A DNA stretch of 8,755 nucleotides from Propionibacteriaceae bacterium. GTDB lineage: Bacteria; Actinomycetota; Actinomycetes; Propionibacteriales; Propionibacteriaceae. The DNA is taken from the NCBI GenBank assembly GCA_024636075.1, contig JAGXHS010000067.1, forward strand, positions 1 through 8,755. The letters are read 5' to 3'. This document shows, one piece after another, positions 1 to 6,109 of the stretch; the first letter of the stretch is position 1, and every line of letters starts with the position of its first letter. Both the position numbers and the translations under genes were made by a program. Below the pieces are notes generated by a model, which was not told where the DNA came from, did no database searches, and saw nothing but the letters and a program-made list of their open reading frames with translations.

Positions 1-51
1 CGCAGAGACGAAGCTGAGGATGGTGCCGAGGACGAGGTGCAAGTGGTTCAT
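1..51 (-). CDS. Start of a small membrane protein following tadC (partial; Flp pilin or TadE-like by position)
   Basis: Only the first 17 codons are inside the window. They read MNHLHLVLGTILSFVSA, a short polar start followed by a hydrophobic stretch, so the product is probably membrane-inserted or exported. The ATG is well supported: the purine-rich AAGGGA (plus-strand 59-64) lies 7 bases upstream on the minus strand. The gap from the tadC stop is 45 bases, and the gene is probably in the same transcript. In actinobacterial tad loci, tadC is commonly followed by a short Flp pilin or a small membrane protein and then TadE/TadF pseudopilins, so one of these is the inferred identity. The visible residues do not prove it: no Flp processing site can be seen. 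Confidence 0.6.
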   Translation of the reverse strand, partial: MNHLHLVLGTILSFVSA

Positions 52-58
52 CAGTGGT

Positions 59-64
59 TCCCTT
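59..64 (-). promoter_or_regulatory. Ribosome binding site of the gene after tadC
   Basis: AAGGGA on the minus strand, 7 bases before the ATG at position 51. It supports a real translation start at the left edge, although only 17 codons are visible. Confidence 0.6.
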
Positions 65-96
65 CGGTGGGGTGGTGGGTGTCTTCCGCCGGTGGG

Positions 97-1011
97 TCAT
101 GACGCGCCCGCCAGAAGCAGTAGTGGTGGTGTCAGGAAGATCAGTCCGAAGACCAGAGTGGGAATGACCATCCAGATGGTCATCGATTCACTGACCTGCT
201 GGGCAGCGATCTTCTCCTGGGTGAGATGGGCGTCTCTCAAGTCCCGCACCCTGGCCCGGAGGGCATCGACCAGAGACGCCCCCTGTTCTTCGAGGCTCAG
301 TACTTCGACCAGATCCGAGACCTGTGGCAAGTCATGCTGATCAGCGACCCGCTTCAGTTCTGCCCACGGCGGCCGCTGCTCCAGCTTCGCTCGCTCCAGT
401 GCGTCAGCGATCCGGGTGAACATCATGCTTCGACTGATGCTGGCCGCTGCATGGAGTGACGAGATAGCTGACTGGTTGGCGAGCCGCTCCAGGATCACGA
501 GGTCGAAGAAGGTGAAGACTGCCTCACTGGCGTCGGCCCGGCGCCCCGGGGTGGAGTGCCGGATTGCGACGTCCGGCAGAAAGTAGCCGACGGCAGCCAG
601 CACCAGGGAGACCACCAGTGGAGTGGCGCCCAGATGCGTTCCAAGTGCCGTCGACACCAGCCAGACGATCTGCGGCATCGCCAAACCCGCCACCAAACCG
701 ATGATCTTCTGCGCGTGGAAATCGGCCATGGTCTGCCCGCGCAATGCCAGAGCTCGCGCCGTCCCGTCGGACAAGGGAATGCGCAGCGAGCTGTACGCCC
801 ATTGACCCATCCGGGTGTCCCAGTCGGGAGCCTCATCGAGCCTGCGGGTGATGTCCTGAATCCGGTCACCGGAGGCCACGGCTCCACTCTCAAGACTGGT
901 CATCGCGTCGGCCAGCCGCACGGGGCGCCGAATCAGGGAGATCGCCACGCAGAACAGCCCTGCCACAGCAAGGGCGCCAGTCACGATCGCCATCGTCCAG
1001 AGGTCAATCAT
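97..1011 (-). CDS. tadC: TadC-like type II secretion system F-domain protein (Tad pilus platform)
   Basis: A 304-residue integral membrane protein, close to the usual size of TadC. Visible layout: an N-terminal membrane segment (about residues 6-27), a cytoplasmic region, two closely spaced membrane segments (about 102-123 and 130-150), a helical cytoplasmic T2SSF-type domain (about 160-275, rich in Leu, Ala, Glu and Arg), and a last membrane segment (about 279-301) ending a few residues before the stop. This is the arrangement known for TadB/TadC/GspF platform proteins, which sit in the cytoplasmic membrane and couple the TadA ATPase to pilin polymerisation. The ATG at 1011 overlaps the end of tadB by 8 bases, with a G-rich stretch upstream that may serve as ribosome binding site. 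The tadC rather than tadB label rests on its place after tadB. Confident for the family, fairly confident for the symbol. Confidence 0.88.
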   Translation of the reverse strand: MIDLWTMAIVTGALAVAGLFCVAISLIRRPVRLADAMTSLESGAVASGDRIQDITRRLDEAPDWDTRMGQWAYSSLRIPLSDGTARALALRGQTMADFHAQKIIGLVAGLAMPQIVWLVSTALGTHLGATPLVVSLVLAAVGYFLPDVAIRHSTPGRRADASEAVFTFFDLVILERLANQSAISSLHAAASISRSMMFTRIADALERAKLEQRPPWAELKRVADQHDLPQVSDLVEVLSLEEQGASLVDALRARVRDLRDAHLTQEKIAAQQVSESMTIWMVIPTLVFGLIFLTPPLLLLAGAS

Positions 1012-1885
1012 GTTGCACCCCCACTGCCGAACCGGGGTCCAGAATTCGGCGACGCTGTCGCGGTTGCGTTCGGCTCCGGAGCACCGCCAATGAACCCAGA
1101 TAGATCGCGACCAGGATCACGAGCAGTGCCTGGCCGAGAGGTGACTGGTATGGCTGGAAATATGCCGGGCTGGTGACGAGGGCCAGCGTGAGCACCACAA
1201 GGGTGATGATGGTGACCTGGCGAACCACGATCCGCGGTTTCGCACGCTCGGCGTCGATCTCGCGCAGCGCCTCCAGCCGGTGCTGCACAGACTCGGACAA
1301 CTCTCGGAGTGTCATCGCGGCGCCCGTGCCTCCACGGCGAACCGCCAGAATGAGGGCAGCGATCACTGCATCGGCGTCGGGAGAATCCAGTTCGTCGGCG
1401 AAGCGACGTAAAGCCTCCTCGGTGCTCCACCTCTCATCCAACCTGACGATCATCAACCGCACCGGACCGGCCAGCTCGTCCGGCACTCGCGCACTCGTTG
1501 CCCGAATCGCGTCGGTGACGGACTTTCCGGTCGGGATCGAGGTCACCAGGCCCCGCACCCACCGGTCGAGTGCGCTCAGCAGTGTGACGTCGCGATTCGG
1601 CGGAGCGGTCAGCAGCCAGGGCAGGATCAGCAGCACTGCCGGAACCACGAACGCGGCCAGCACCAAGCGCGTCGCGAGAAATGCCACCACGCTGATCGCA
1701 ACGACGACCAACAGCCAACGCCTCTGGTTGAGCGATTGCCGTTTCCACCGATCCACCCCACTTATCCACATACCTGTGGATGAGGCTGTGGACACTGGCC
1801 GGATCCGCCGGATGGCCCCGCTGACCAGCAGGAACACGCCTCCGATCGACAGCGCACCCGTGACAGCAGGCACGATGAGACTCAC
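1004..1885 (-). CDS. tadB: TadB-like type II secretion system F-domain protein (Tad pilus platform)
   Basis: A 293-residue membrane protein with the same platform design as its downstream neighbour. Membrane segments lie at about residues 5-25, 57-75 and 77-94, followed by a cytoplasmic T2SSF-type helical domain (about 100-220) and two C-terminal segments (about 222-240 and 250-269). The domain holds the acidic/basic helices and a glycine-containing RRGGTG turn (183-188), seen in similar form in TadB proteins. The start is GTG at 1885, chosen because a strong GGAGGT lies 5 to 6 bases upstream and because GTG overlaps the TGA of tadA as GTGA, implying translational coupling. TadB and TadC are thought to form the inner-membrane complex that TadA drives. 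A cluster of DnaA-box-like 9-mers lies inside the coding sequence near codons 31-41. Confidence 0.9.
   Translation of the reverse strand: MSLIVPAVTGALSIGGVFLLVSGAIRRIRPVSTASSTGMWISGVDRWKRQSLNQRRWLLVVVAISVVAFLATRLVLAAFVVPAVLLILPWLLTAPPNRDVTLLSALDRWVRGLVTSIPTGKSVTDAIRATSARVPDELAGPVRLMIVRLDERWSTEEALRRFADELDSPDADAVIAALILAVRRGGTGAAMTLRELSESVQHRLEALREIDAERAKPRIVVRQVTIITLVVLTLALVTSPAYFQPYQSPLGQALLVILVAIYLGSLAVLRSRTQPRQRRRILDPGSAVGVQHD
1762..1795. promoter_or_regulatory. Cluster of three DnaA-box-like 9-mers inside tadB
   Basis: TTATCCACA (1762-1770) is an exact match to the classical DnaA box consensus TTATNCACA. It is followed in inverted orientation by TGTGGATGA (1775-1783) and TGTGGACAC (1787-1795), each an imperfect box. 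The first two form an inverted repeat, ATCCACA-TACC-TGTGGAT (1764-1781). A single exact 9-mer would appear by chance about 0.07 times in a window this size if base composition were even. The coding context is tadB between its first and second membrane segments, so codon choice may be the whole explanation. Binding by DnaA is inference. Confidence 0.35.
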
Positions 1886-3345
1886 AACGCACCTCCGGCG
1901 GCAGCAAACTCGGTGAGCTCTTCCACCAGCTGCGGATCGGGGTGGAAGACCGGATCGCCCGCCTCACTGGAGCGGTAGATCAGGTGCGTCACCGGGCGAC
2001 CATTCTCGATGGCGCCGGTGACCATTCGGATCTCGGAGATGAACCGCCGCCGGGCGCCCCCTCGCCACGTGTCATCAACCAAGCGGACATGCACCAACAG
2101 ATGGATGTTGTGGGCAATCTGCTGGTAGGCCTCAGCGACGCTGAGCACTCCTCCCTGGGCCACCCGCGAGGCGAGTCGATCCATCGTGGAGGATGCTGAG
2201 TGCGAATGGGTGGTGCTGAGCGTCCCTGCGCCTGATTGCATGGCCTCGAACATCGCTCCGGCCTCGGCTCCTCGGACCTCACCGACGACGAGGCGGCTGA
2301 GGTTCTGCCGCAGTGCCTCGGGGATCAGGTCCGCCACCGTGAACTCGCCGATCGTGCTGGAGCCGAGTCTCTCCCCCAGCCCGATCTTCGCTTGCAGGGC
2401 GAGCATGTTGCCTCGGCCCGGCTGCAGGTGGGTCAGCAGCTCGTAGTCGGTTTCCAGGGTTCCGAATCTCTCCGTGCTGGGAATCGCATCGATCAAAGCC
2501 CTGAGCAGGGTCGTCTTGCCGGCGCCCTGGTCCCCGGAAATCACCATCGATTTCCTTGCCAGGACGCACAAGTGCAGCAGTCGGGCCACCTCGGGCGGCA
2601 TCATGCTGCCCGCCGCCAACTGGTCCAGCGACACGCTGGTCAGCAGATGCTGCCTGATGATGACGCTCGGACGGTAGGTGATGCCGAATCCGATCGCATG
2701 GAGTCGGAAGCGGTTTCCCAGAGCCAGCGTCATCATGGGGTGAGCGTCGTCGAATGGGCGTGTCGGCGAGCTCATCTCCCCGAGGAAGCGAACCGCCTCC
2801 ACCAATTCCTCGTCACTGTCGGCCACCGGTGGGTGCTGTTCCCTTCGTCCGTCGCCAAACTGCACCCACACCGAGTCGTGACCGTGGATCTCGATGTTCT
2901 CGGCTGCGCTGATCTCGAAGAGTGGCTGCAGCCTGCCGTAGCCGAAGATGGCGTTCTGCACTGCGGTGGCGTAGTTGGTCTCCATCTCCACCGACCACAG
3001 TTCCTGGCCCTGGTTGGCCAGTTTCGCTGCATGCCGATGCACCACATCACGCACGATCGAGCACCCGATTCGGTGTTTGTCGGCCGGCGGCATCGTTTGG
3101 CCATGCTCGGCCTGCCAGCGCTCGGTGGAGGTGGCGATCTCATCTGCTGCGCGGCGACGTAATGCCACCACCAGTGTCCAGTCGGTCTCCAGTAGAGGTT
3201 GGCGACCACGAGCAGGTGATTCGGGTGTCGGAGAGGTGACTGTTCGGATTGTGCCGAAGTCGATCATCCTGCTCGATGACGTGCCGAAGGATGCCAGAGC
3301 GACGTCCAGTCGTGCCGGATCGGTAGCTGTCGGCTGGCGGCTCAT
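1882..3345 (-). CDS. tadA: TadA/CpaF-family secretion ATPase of the Tad pilus
   Basis: A 487-residue cytoplasmic hexameric-type ATPase of the GspE/VirB11/CpaF family, which powers pilin polymerisation at the TadB-TadC platform. Its length matches actinobacterial CpaF proteins. The N-terminal part (about 50-250) is the usual CpaF region, including the GYGRLQPL and RFLGEMS stretches. The catalytic domain has a canonical Walker A, GDQGAGKTT (271-279), an acidic Asp-box-like ETDYELL (298-304), a Walker B region LVVGEVRG (352-359) and a His-box-like STTHSHSA (377-384). All ATPase landmarks are therefore intact. The ATG at 3345 overlaps the tadZ-like stop as ATGA and has no strong Shine-Dalgarno of its own, consistent with coupled translation. 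An internal Met at residue 27 is a possible alternative start. The downstream tadB overlaps by 4 bases. Confidence 0.95.
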   Translation of the reverse strand: MSRQPTATDPARLDVALASFGTSSSRMIDFGTIRTVTSPTPESPARGRQPLLETDWTLVVALRRRAADEIATSTERWQAEHGQTMPPADKHRIGCSIVRDVVHRHAAKLANQGQELWSVEMETNYATAVQNAIFGYGRLQPLFEISAAENIEIHGHDSVWVQFGDGRREQHPPVADSDEELVEAVRFLGEMSSPTRPFDDAHPMMTLALGNRFRLHAIGFGITYRPSVIIRQHLLTSVSLDQLAAGSMMPPEVARLLHLCVLARKSMVISGDQGAGKTTLLRALIDAIPSTERFGTLETDYELLTHLQPGRGNMLALQAKIGLGERLGSSTIGEFTVADLIPEALRQNLSRLVVGEVRGAEAGAMFEAMQSGAGTLSTTHSHSASSTMDRLASRVAQGGVLSVAEAYQQIAHNIHLLVHVRLVDDTWRGGARRRFISEIRMVTGAIENGRPVTHLIYRSSEAGDPVFHPDPQLVEELTEFAAAGGAL

Positions 3346-4187
3346 CCGGCGACACCGACCAGAATCAGGTCATCGGCAGATCCGGAGCCGCTGATCGCCT
3401 CTGAGCGACGGTTGAGCTGTTCGCGCAGACTCTCGGCTGCCGTGCGGCAATGACGCATCAACGGGTCGTTGGCGAACCGGCGAGTGGGAGGCTCGCCGTC
3501 GCTCAGCACCCTCGCTGACCGGTTGTCGCGAGCCACCTCGACCAGCACGGGCAGCTTGAAGTGCTTGCTGATCTCAGCGGATCCATAGGGGTTGCCCGCG
3601 TCGATCACTGCCAGTCCGAGTTGTGTCTGATGCTGCTCGACGATGCTGTGTTCGAGCAGCGGTGGAATGTGCAGACGGGCGGCGGCCAGCGACCGCAGCG
3701 TTGACCGGATACAGATCAGCAGCACGTCGGCAGCGTCCATCAGCGGAGCCACCGGGCCATCCGGGCCCAGCCGGCCACAGTCCACGATCACGTCCGTGCC
3801 CGCTGCGTCGAGGGCGATCAGACCGTCCGCCACATGCTGCCAGGCCGGGGCGAACAGCAGGGCGGATCGCGGGTTCGTGAATCCGGGCAGGAAACGTTTG
3901 GAGTCGCCGGTCGTCTCGTCGACGTCGTCCTCGGGTCGCGCCAGGGGTACCGAACAGCTGAGCAGTTCGCCGCCGATGGGGCGGCGTTCCCGATGCAGTT
4001 GCGCCAAGGCCATCAGACCTGCCTCGGCCTGCGGGGCTCCGCCGAGGAAGCCGGCTTCCAGAGCCTGGGCCGGGTCGCGGTCGGCATCCACCAGCAGCAC
4101 ATCGCGGGGCCAGTTCAACGCGAGGCCGAGGGCAGTCGTGGTGACCCCGGGTGATCCGGTGCAGGAGCTGAGCAGAATGATCGCCAT
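3342..4187 (-). CDS. TadZ/CpaE-like ParA/MinD-family protein with degenerate P-loop
   Basis: A 281-residue protein in the place where TadZ/CpaE sits, directly upstream of tadA. TadZ proteins localise the Tad machine in the cell and are relatives of ParA/MinD ATPases. The fold is recognisable: a first beta strand MAIILLSSC, a P-loop-like CTGSPGVTTT (9-18), a second strand with LLVDAD (31-36), and a Walker-B-like VIVDCGRL (133-140) followed by LLICI (156-160). Compared with the family motif KGGVGKT, the signature lysine is Thr10 and the phosphate-binding lysine is Val15, so ATP hydrolysis is doubtful. There is no N-terminal receiver-like domain of the CpaE kind. The ATG at 4187 overlaps the upstream stop by one base (TGATG), and the end overlaps tadA by four. 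The SPGVTTT-type loop recurs in actinobacterial pilus-linked ParA-like proteins as far as I recall, so this is probably a natural variant and not a mutation. Confidence 0.8.
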   Translation of the reverse strand: MAIILLSSCTGSPGVTTTALGLALNWPRDVLLVDADRDPAQALEAGFLGGAPQAEAGLMALAQLHRERRPIGGELLSCSVPLARPEDDVDETTGDSKRFLPGFTNPRSALLFAPAWQHVADGLIALDAAGTDVIVDCGRLGPDGPVAPLMDAADVLLICIRSTLRSLAAARLHIPPLLEHSIVEQHQTQLGLAVIDAGNPYGSAEISKHFKLPVLVEVARDNRSARVLSDGEPPTRRFANDPLMRHCRTAAESLREQLNRRSEAISGSGSADDLILVGVAG

Positions 4188-4843
4188 CAGCTTTTCGCCT
4201 GCCTGACGACGACCAACCTGTCAGTGGCAGCGAGTTTCGCGACCTGCTCACCCGCGAGGCTGGGGACCGCCACGTCCATCAGCCACGCAGTGCCGTCGGA
4301 GGTTTCTTGAGCTGCTGTCACCACCTGGGCCCGTACCCGATAGTCGACATTCTCCGCATCGGGACTGGAGGTATCCCGAAGCGCGACCAGAGTCACAGGA
4401 GTCCCCGCGGGCATCGTGCGCACCGGGAGACGTCCCGCTTCCAGCCGCAATCCGAGCTGGACGGTGTTGGGGGCCACTTCTGCCGTCCCGACAGATTGAG
4501 CTGCCGGTAAGGACCCGGCCGGCAGATCAGCCAGAGCTTCCTGCCCGACCAGTCCTTCCATGTCGCTGGAGGGTACCGTCGTGACGCCCGGGGCCCCGCC
4601 GATGGTGGTGACCGTCAGATCGCCCCTGCTGATGGTTTCGCCTCGCTGCACTGTCTGCGCCATGACGACAACCGGGTGTGAGTTGGAGGCGTTGCTGTAG
4701 AGAAACGCTGAACCAAGACCACCAAGAATGGTCAGCAGAACTCCGATGGCCATCAGCCGTGGGCTGCGAGTGCGGCGAAGACGTGCCTCCCGCGTTGCGG
4801 CGCGCGGCGTACCCGCGCCAATCGCCTGTGACATCACAGCCAT
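4187..4843 (-). CDS. SAF-domain membrane protein (RcpC/CpaB-like), first gene of the Tad cluster
   Basis: A 218-residue protein with a basic N-terminus (TREARLRRTRSPR), a single membrane segment (about 30-50) and an extracytoplasmic SAF domain (about 58-120, with VVVMAQTVQRGETISRGDL and a LPAGSLPAAQSV end), followed by a C-terminal beta-rich region. This matches the CpaB/RcpC family of Flp pilus assembly in the short actinobacterial form; such proteins are thought to act at the cell envelope in pilus assembly. The ATG at 4843 is chosen because GGGGGA lies 5 bases upstream. The frame stays open to a TTG at 4909 without a comparable site. A second ATG at 4834 overlaps the stop of a doubtful upstream frame as TGATG and is a real alternative, giving 215 residues. 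The stop overlaps the next start by one base. Confidence 0.82.
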   Translation of the reverse strand: MAVMSQAIGAGTPRAATREARLRRTRSPRLMAIGVLLTILGGLGSAFLYSNASNSHPVVVMAQTVQRGETISRGDLTVTTIGGAPGVTTVPSSDMEGLVGQEALADLPAGSLPAAQSVGTAEVAPNTVQLGLRLEAGRLPVRTMPAGTPVTLVALRDTSSPDAENVDYRVRAQVVTAAQETSDGTAWLMDVAVPSLAGEQVAKLAATDRLVVVRQAKS

Positions 4844-5106
4844 GTCAGTCCCCCGATTTCGGCCGCAAGCTGCTCTCTCTGCGTGGTTCTCAACCACCTG
4901 AGCCAGCAATGTATGCGTTCTCCGTCAGCCGATTGGAACGTTGTCCACAGCCATCTCAAGGTCCCGGGTCCATCCTCCGGCCACGGAAATTCCTGTGCAG
5001 GGCCGCCCAGGTCCTCCGCCTGAGCGGCAAGATTTCTTGCCTGTGGGTAATCGCGGCGCTTCCATCTCTCAATGGGTGCTGGGAAGAGGCGCCCGAGTAC
5101 CAGCAA
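4834..5106 (-). CDS. Doubtful 90-codon reading frame at the head of the Tad operon
   Basis: A TTG-started frame of 90 codons filling much of the leader upstream of the SAF-domain gene. Its TGA stop shares a base with an ATG of the next gene (TGATG), the same overlap style as the SAF-TadZ junction, which is why it is listed. The product would be soluble, rich in Trp, Arg and Glu (two RWL elements plus WPWP-like and GLTWL stretches), without membrane segment, signal peptide or recognised motif. Against it: a TTG start with only a weak purine stretch upstream, third-position GC of roughly two thirds by my count (lower than expected for this genome), five AGA codons that are rare in high-GC actinobacteria, and the preferred SAF start at 4843 lying inside it. 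It may simply be the untranslated leader. Confidence 0.22.
   Translation of the reverse strand: MLVLGRLFPAPIERWKRRDYPQARNLAAQAEDLGGPAQEFPWPEDGPGTLRWLWTTFQSADGERIHCWLRWLRTTQREQLAAEIGGLTWL
4849..4854 (-). promoter_or_regulatory. Ribosome binding site choosing the start of the SAF-domain gene
   Basis: GGGGGA on the minus strand ends 5 bases before the ATG at 4843. It decides for this start over the TTG at 4909 and, less strongly, over the ATG at 4834. Confidence 0.55.
4941..4949 (+). promoter_or_regulatory. Actinobacterial-type DnaA box match (TTGTCCACA) in the Tad leader
   Basis: TTGTCCACA equals the DnaA box form typical of Streptomyces and Mycobacterium origins. It lies about 100 bases upstream of the first Tad gene start and near a weak -10-like hexamer. 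As a lone 9-mer it could be chance; regulation by DnaA is inference. Confidence 0.35.
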
Positions 5107-5118
5107 ATCAGCGTCACT

Positions 5119-5150
5119 TCACCCTGTTGGGGTGAGAAAAAGATCACCCT
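5119..5150. repeat. TCACCC direct and inverted repeat cluster
   Basis: Three copies of one hexamer within 32 bases: TCACCC (5119-5124), its complement GGGTGA (5130-5135) and TCACCC again (5144-5149). The first and third extend to TCACCCT. The first pair can form a 6-bp hairpin with a 5-base loop, and the second and third can form an alternative hairpin across an A/T-rich loop. It lies 23 to 54 bases after the lipoprotein stop. It could be an operator-like site or a weak transcript end; no U-run follows the hairpin on either strand. Confidence 0.4.
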
Positions 5151-5172
5151 ATGTGTTTCAGCCGCCAGCTGC

Positions 5173-5964
5173 TCAGCCGCGTGTCACGCTTGCCTTCAGC
5201 CACAGTTGCCAGTTGTCGCCACGGGTCAGATTGCCCGACAGACCCAACTGTTGGAGCATCTGTCCGGCGACGGGTTCGGCATCACGCCATTGACCTGTCA
5301 CGTCGGTGGGTATCCCCCAGACATGAGTCGCGATGGCCTGCACCGCTTGGTTCTGCACCCGCGAGCGTGGGTTGAAGACGCTCAGCTGGTCACCGGAGCC
5401 TGAATTGTCGACGTGGATGTGGTTGGCGTGAGCACTGTCGAAGTAGCGGGTCAGGACATAGGCGAAGTACATGTGCAAAGACGCGGCCAGCGTCCAGTAC
5501 TCACGGTTGAGCTGAGCGACACGTGCCGCTGGCAGGTCGTCCCAGAGATCCGTCCGGCAGGACACCAGCAGGTTCCCATCCCCGCGCAGTCGCGAGATGT
5601 CGAGGGCACGCCCTGCCGCGTGCCAGGAGGAACAGTCACGGGTGACGTACGAGCCGTAGTTCCACATCTGGGTGGCACCCCCGTAGCGGCTCAGCGTGTT
5701 CCAACTCGCCCACCACGCCTCCAGACGATCAGCGAAGGTGGCATCGAGGTAGAGCGGCTCGGCTCGTTCGGACACCTCGTAGATCAACGTCGCCGCGCCG
5801 ATGCTGCCCCGGCGGGTGAGCGACTCCTTGTCGACGCAGCGACTGCGCGACGATGAATTCCGGTCGTAACCCGGCACTCCACCAGAGCACCCAGCCACCC
5901 CCAGCGCAACCGACGCCAAACCACCGCTGAGCAGCGCACGCCGAGTCAGGAAAGAGTCTTTCAC
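5173..5964 (-). CDS. Probable Tat-exported lipoprotein with M15/extensin-C-like peptidase motifs
   Basis: A 263-residue exported protein. The N-terminus TRRALLSGG (7-15) fits a twin-arginine signal, and the hydrophobic stretch ends in the lipobox VAGC (Cys26), so it is probably lipid-anchored outside the membrane. The central domain carries SSWHAAGRALDI (112-123), which fits the SxHxxGxAxD zinc-site motif of M15 D,D-peptidases, and NHIHVD (181-186), resembling the NHFHLD motif of extensin-like C-terminal domains. His115, Asp122 and His184 are the likely zinc ligands. The ExxH/EHWH-type Glu of VanX-like enzymes is not evident. Residues from about 205 to the end (WGIP, TGQW, LQQLGL) look like a small extra domain, perhaps related to peptidoglycan-binding modules, but this is weak. 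The likely role is peptidoglycan stem-peptide cleavage. The GTG start has GGAGG almost touching it, so a leaderless transcript is plausible. It is probably not in the Tad operon, given the gap. Confidence 0.72.
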   Translation of the reverse strand: MKDSFLTRRALLSGGLASVALGVAGCSGGVPGYDRNSSSRSRCVDKESLTRRGSIGAATLIYEVSERAEPLYLDATFADRLEAWWASWNTLSRYGGATQMWNYGSYVTRDCSSWHAAGRALDISRLRGDGNLLVSCRTDLWDDLPAARVAQLNREYWTLAASLHMYFAYVLTRYFDSAHANHIHVDNSGSGDQLSVFNPRSRVQNQAVQAIATHVWGIPTDVTGQWRDAEPVAGQMLQQLGLSGNLTRGDNWQLWLKASVTRG

Positions 5965-6109
5965 CCCTCCCAGAGTATGCGGGCCGCCGGATCACCGGAT
6001 CGGGCGGCAGCCACGGAGCGACTCGACGATCTTGCCCGAAGTCACAGGTGCCCGCGATTGACGAGATCACTGCCCGACGGCACTGGGTGGAGGCTGGAAT
6101 ACTGGTCCC
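5965..6109. promoter_or_regulatory. Divergent promoter region between the lipoprotein and histidine phosphatase genes
   Basis: The two genes start back to back across 145 bases. On the minus strand CATACT (plus 5974-5979) ends 9 bases before the GTG at 5964. On the plus strand AATACT (6098-6103) ends 6 bases before the GTG at 6110. Both are -10-like hexamers placed so that transcription would begin at or next to the start codon, as in the leaderless mRNAs common in actinobacteria. Neither has a clear TTGACA-type -35. A direct repeat CCGGATCACCGGAT (about 5987-6000), flanked by GCCGCC and GGCGGC, sits near the minus-strand hexamer and could be a regulator site. Confidence 0.45.

Larger units (their letters stand above)
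4844..5172 (-). promoter_or_regulatory. Leader/intergenic region upstream of the Tad operon
   Basis: About 330 bases between the lipoprotein stop and the first Tad gene, so it should carry the pilus operon promoter. I see no good TTGACA/TATAAT pair. The best -10-like hexamer is TACATT on the minus strand (plus 4908-4913), without a matching -35. A DnaA-box match lies about 30 to 40 bases upstream of that hexamer (4941-4949), and a TCACCC repeat cluster sits near the lipoprotein end (5119-5150). A run GATCTTTTTC precedes the hairpin in minus-strand order, so there is no standard rho-independent terminator. The doubtful 90-codon frame lies inside. Confidence 0.4.

Noticed and set aside
2236..3162. 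Long plus-strand open frame (308 codons)
   Set aside because: It lies wholly opposite tadA, whose Walker motifs are intact. The product is His/Gln/Arg-rich and matches no family, as expected from an antisense frame in GC-rich DNA.
4844..4909. N-terminal extension of the SAF-domain gene to a TTG at 4909
   Set aside because: It adds 22 non-conserved-looking residues before the basic segment and lacks a ribosome binding site, whereas GGGGGA precisely precedes the ATG at 4843.
4956..5147. Second minus-strand frame in the Tad leader (63 codons, GTG start)
   Set aside because: No ribosome binding site, no link to a downstream start and an unlikely composition.
4678..5403. Plus-strand open frame (241 codons) across the Tad leader
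   Set aside because: It overlaps both the SAF-domain gene and the lipoprotein gene in antisense, is Cys/Pro-rich and has no recognisable motif.
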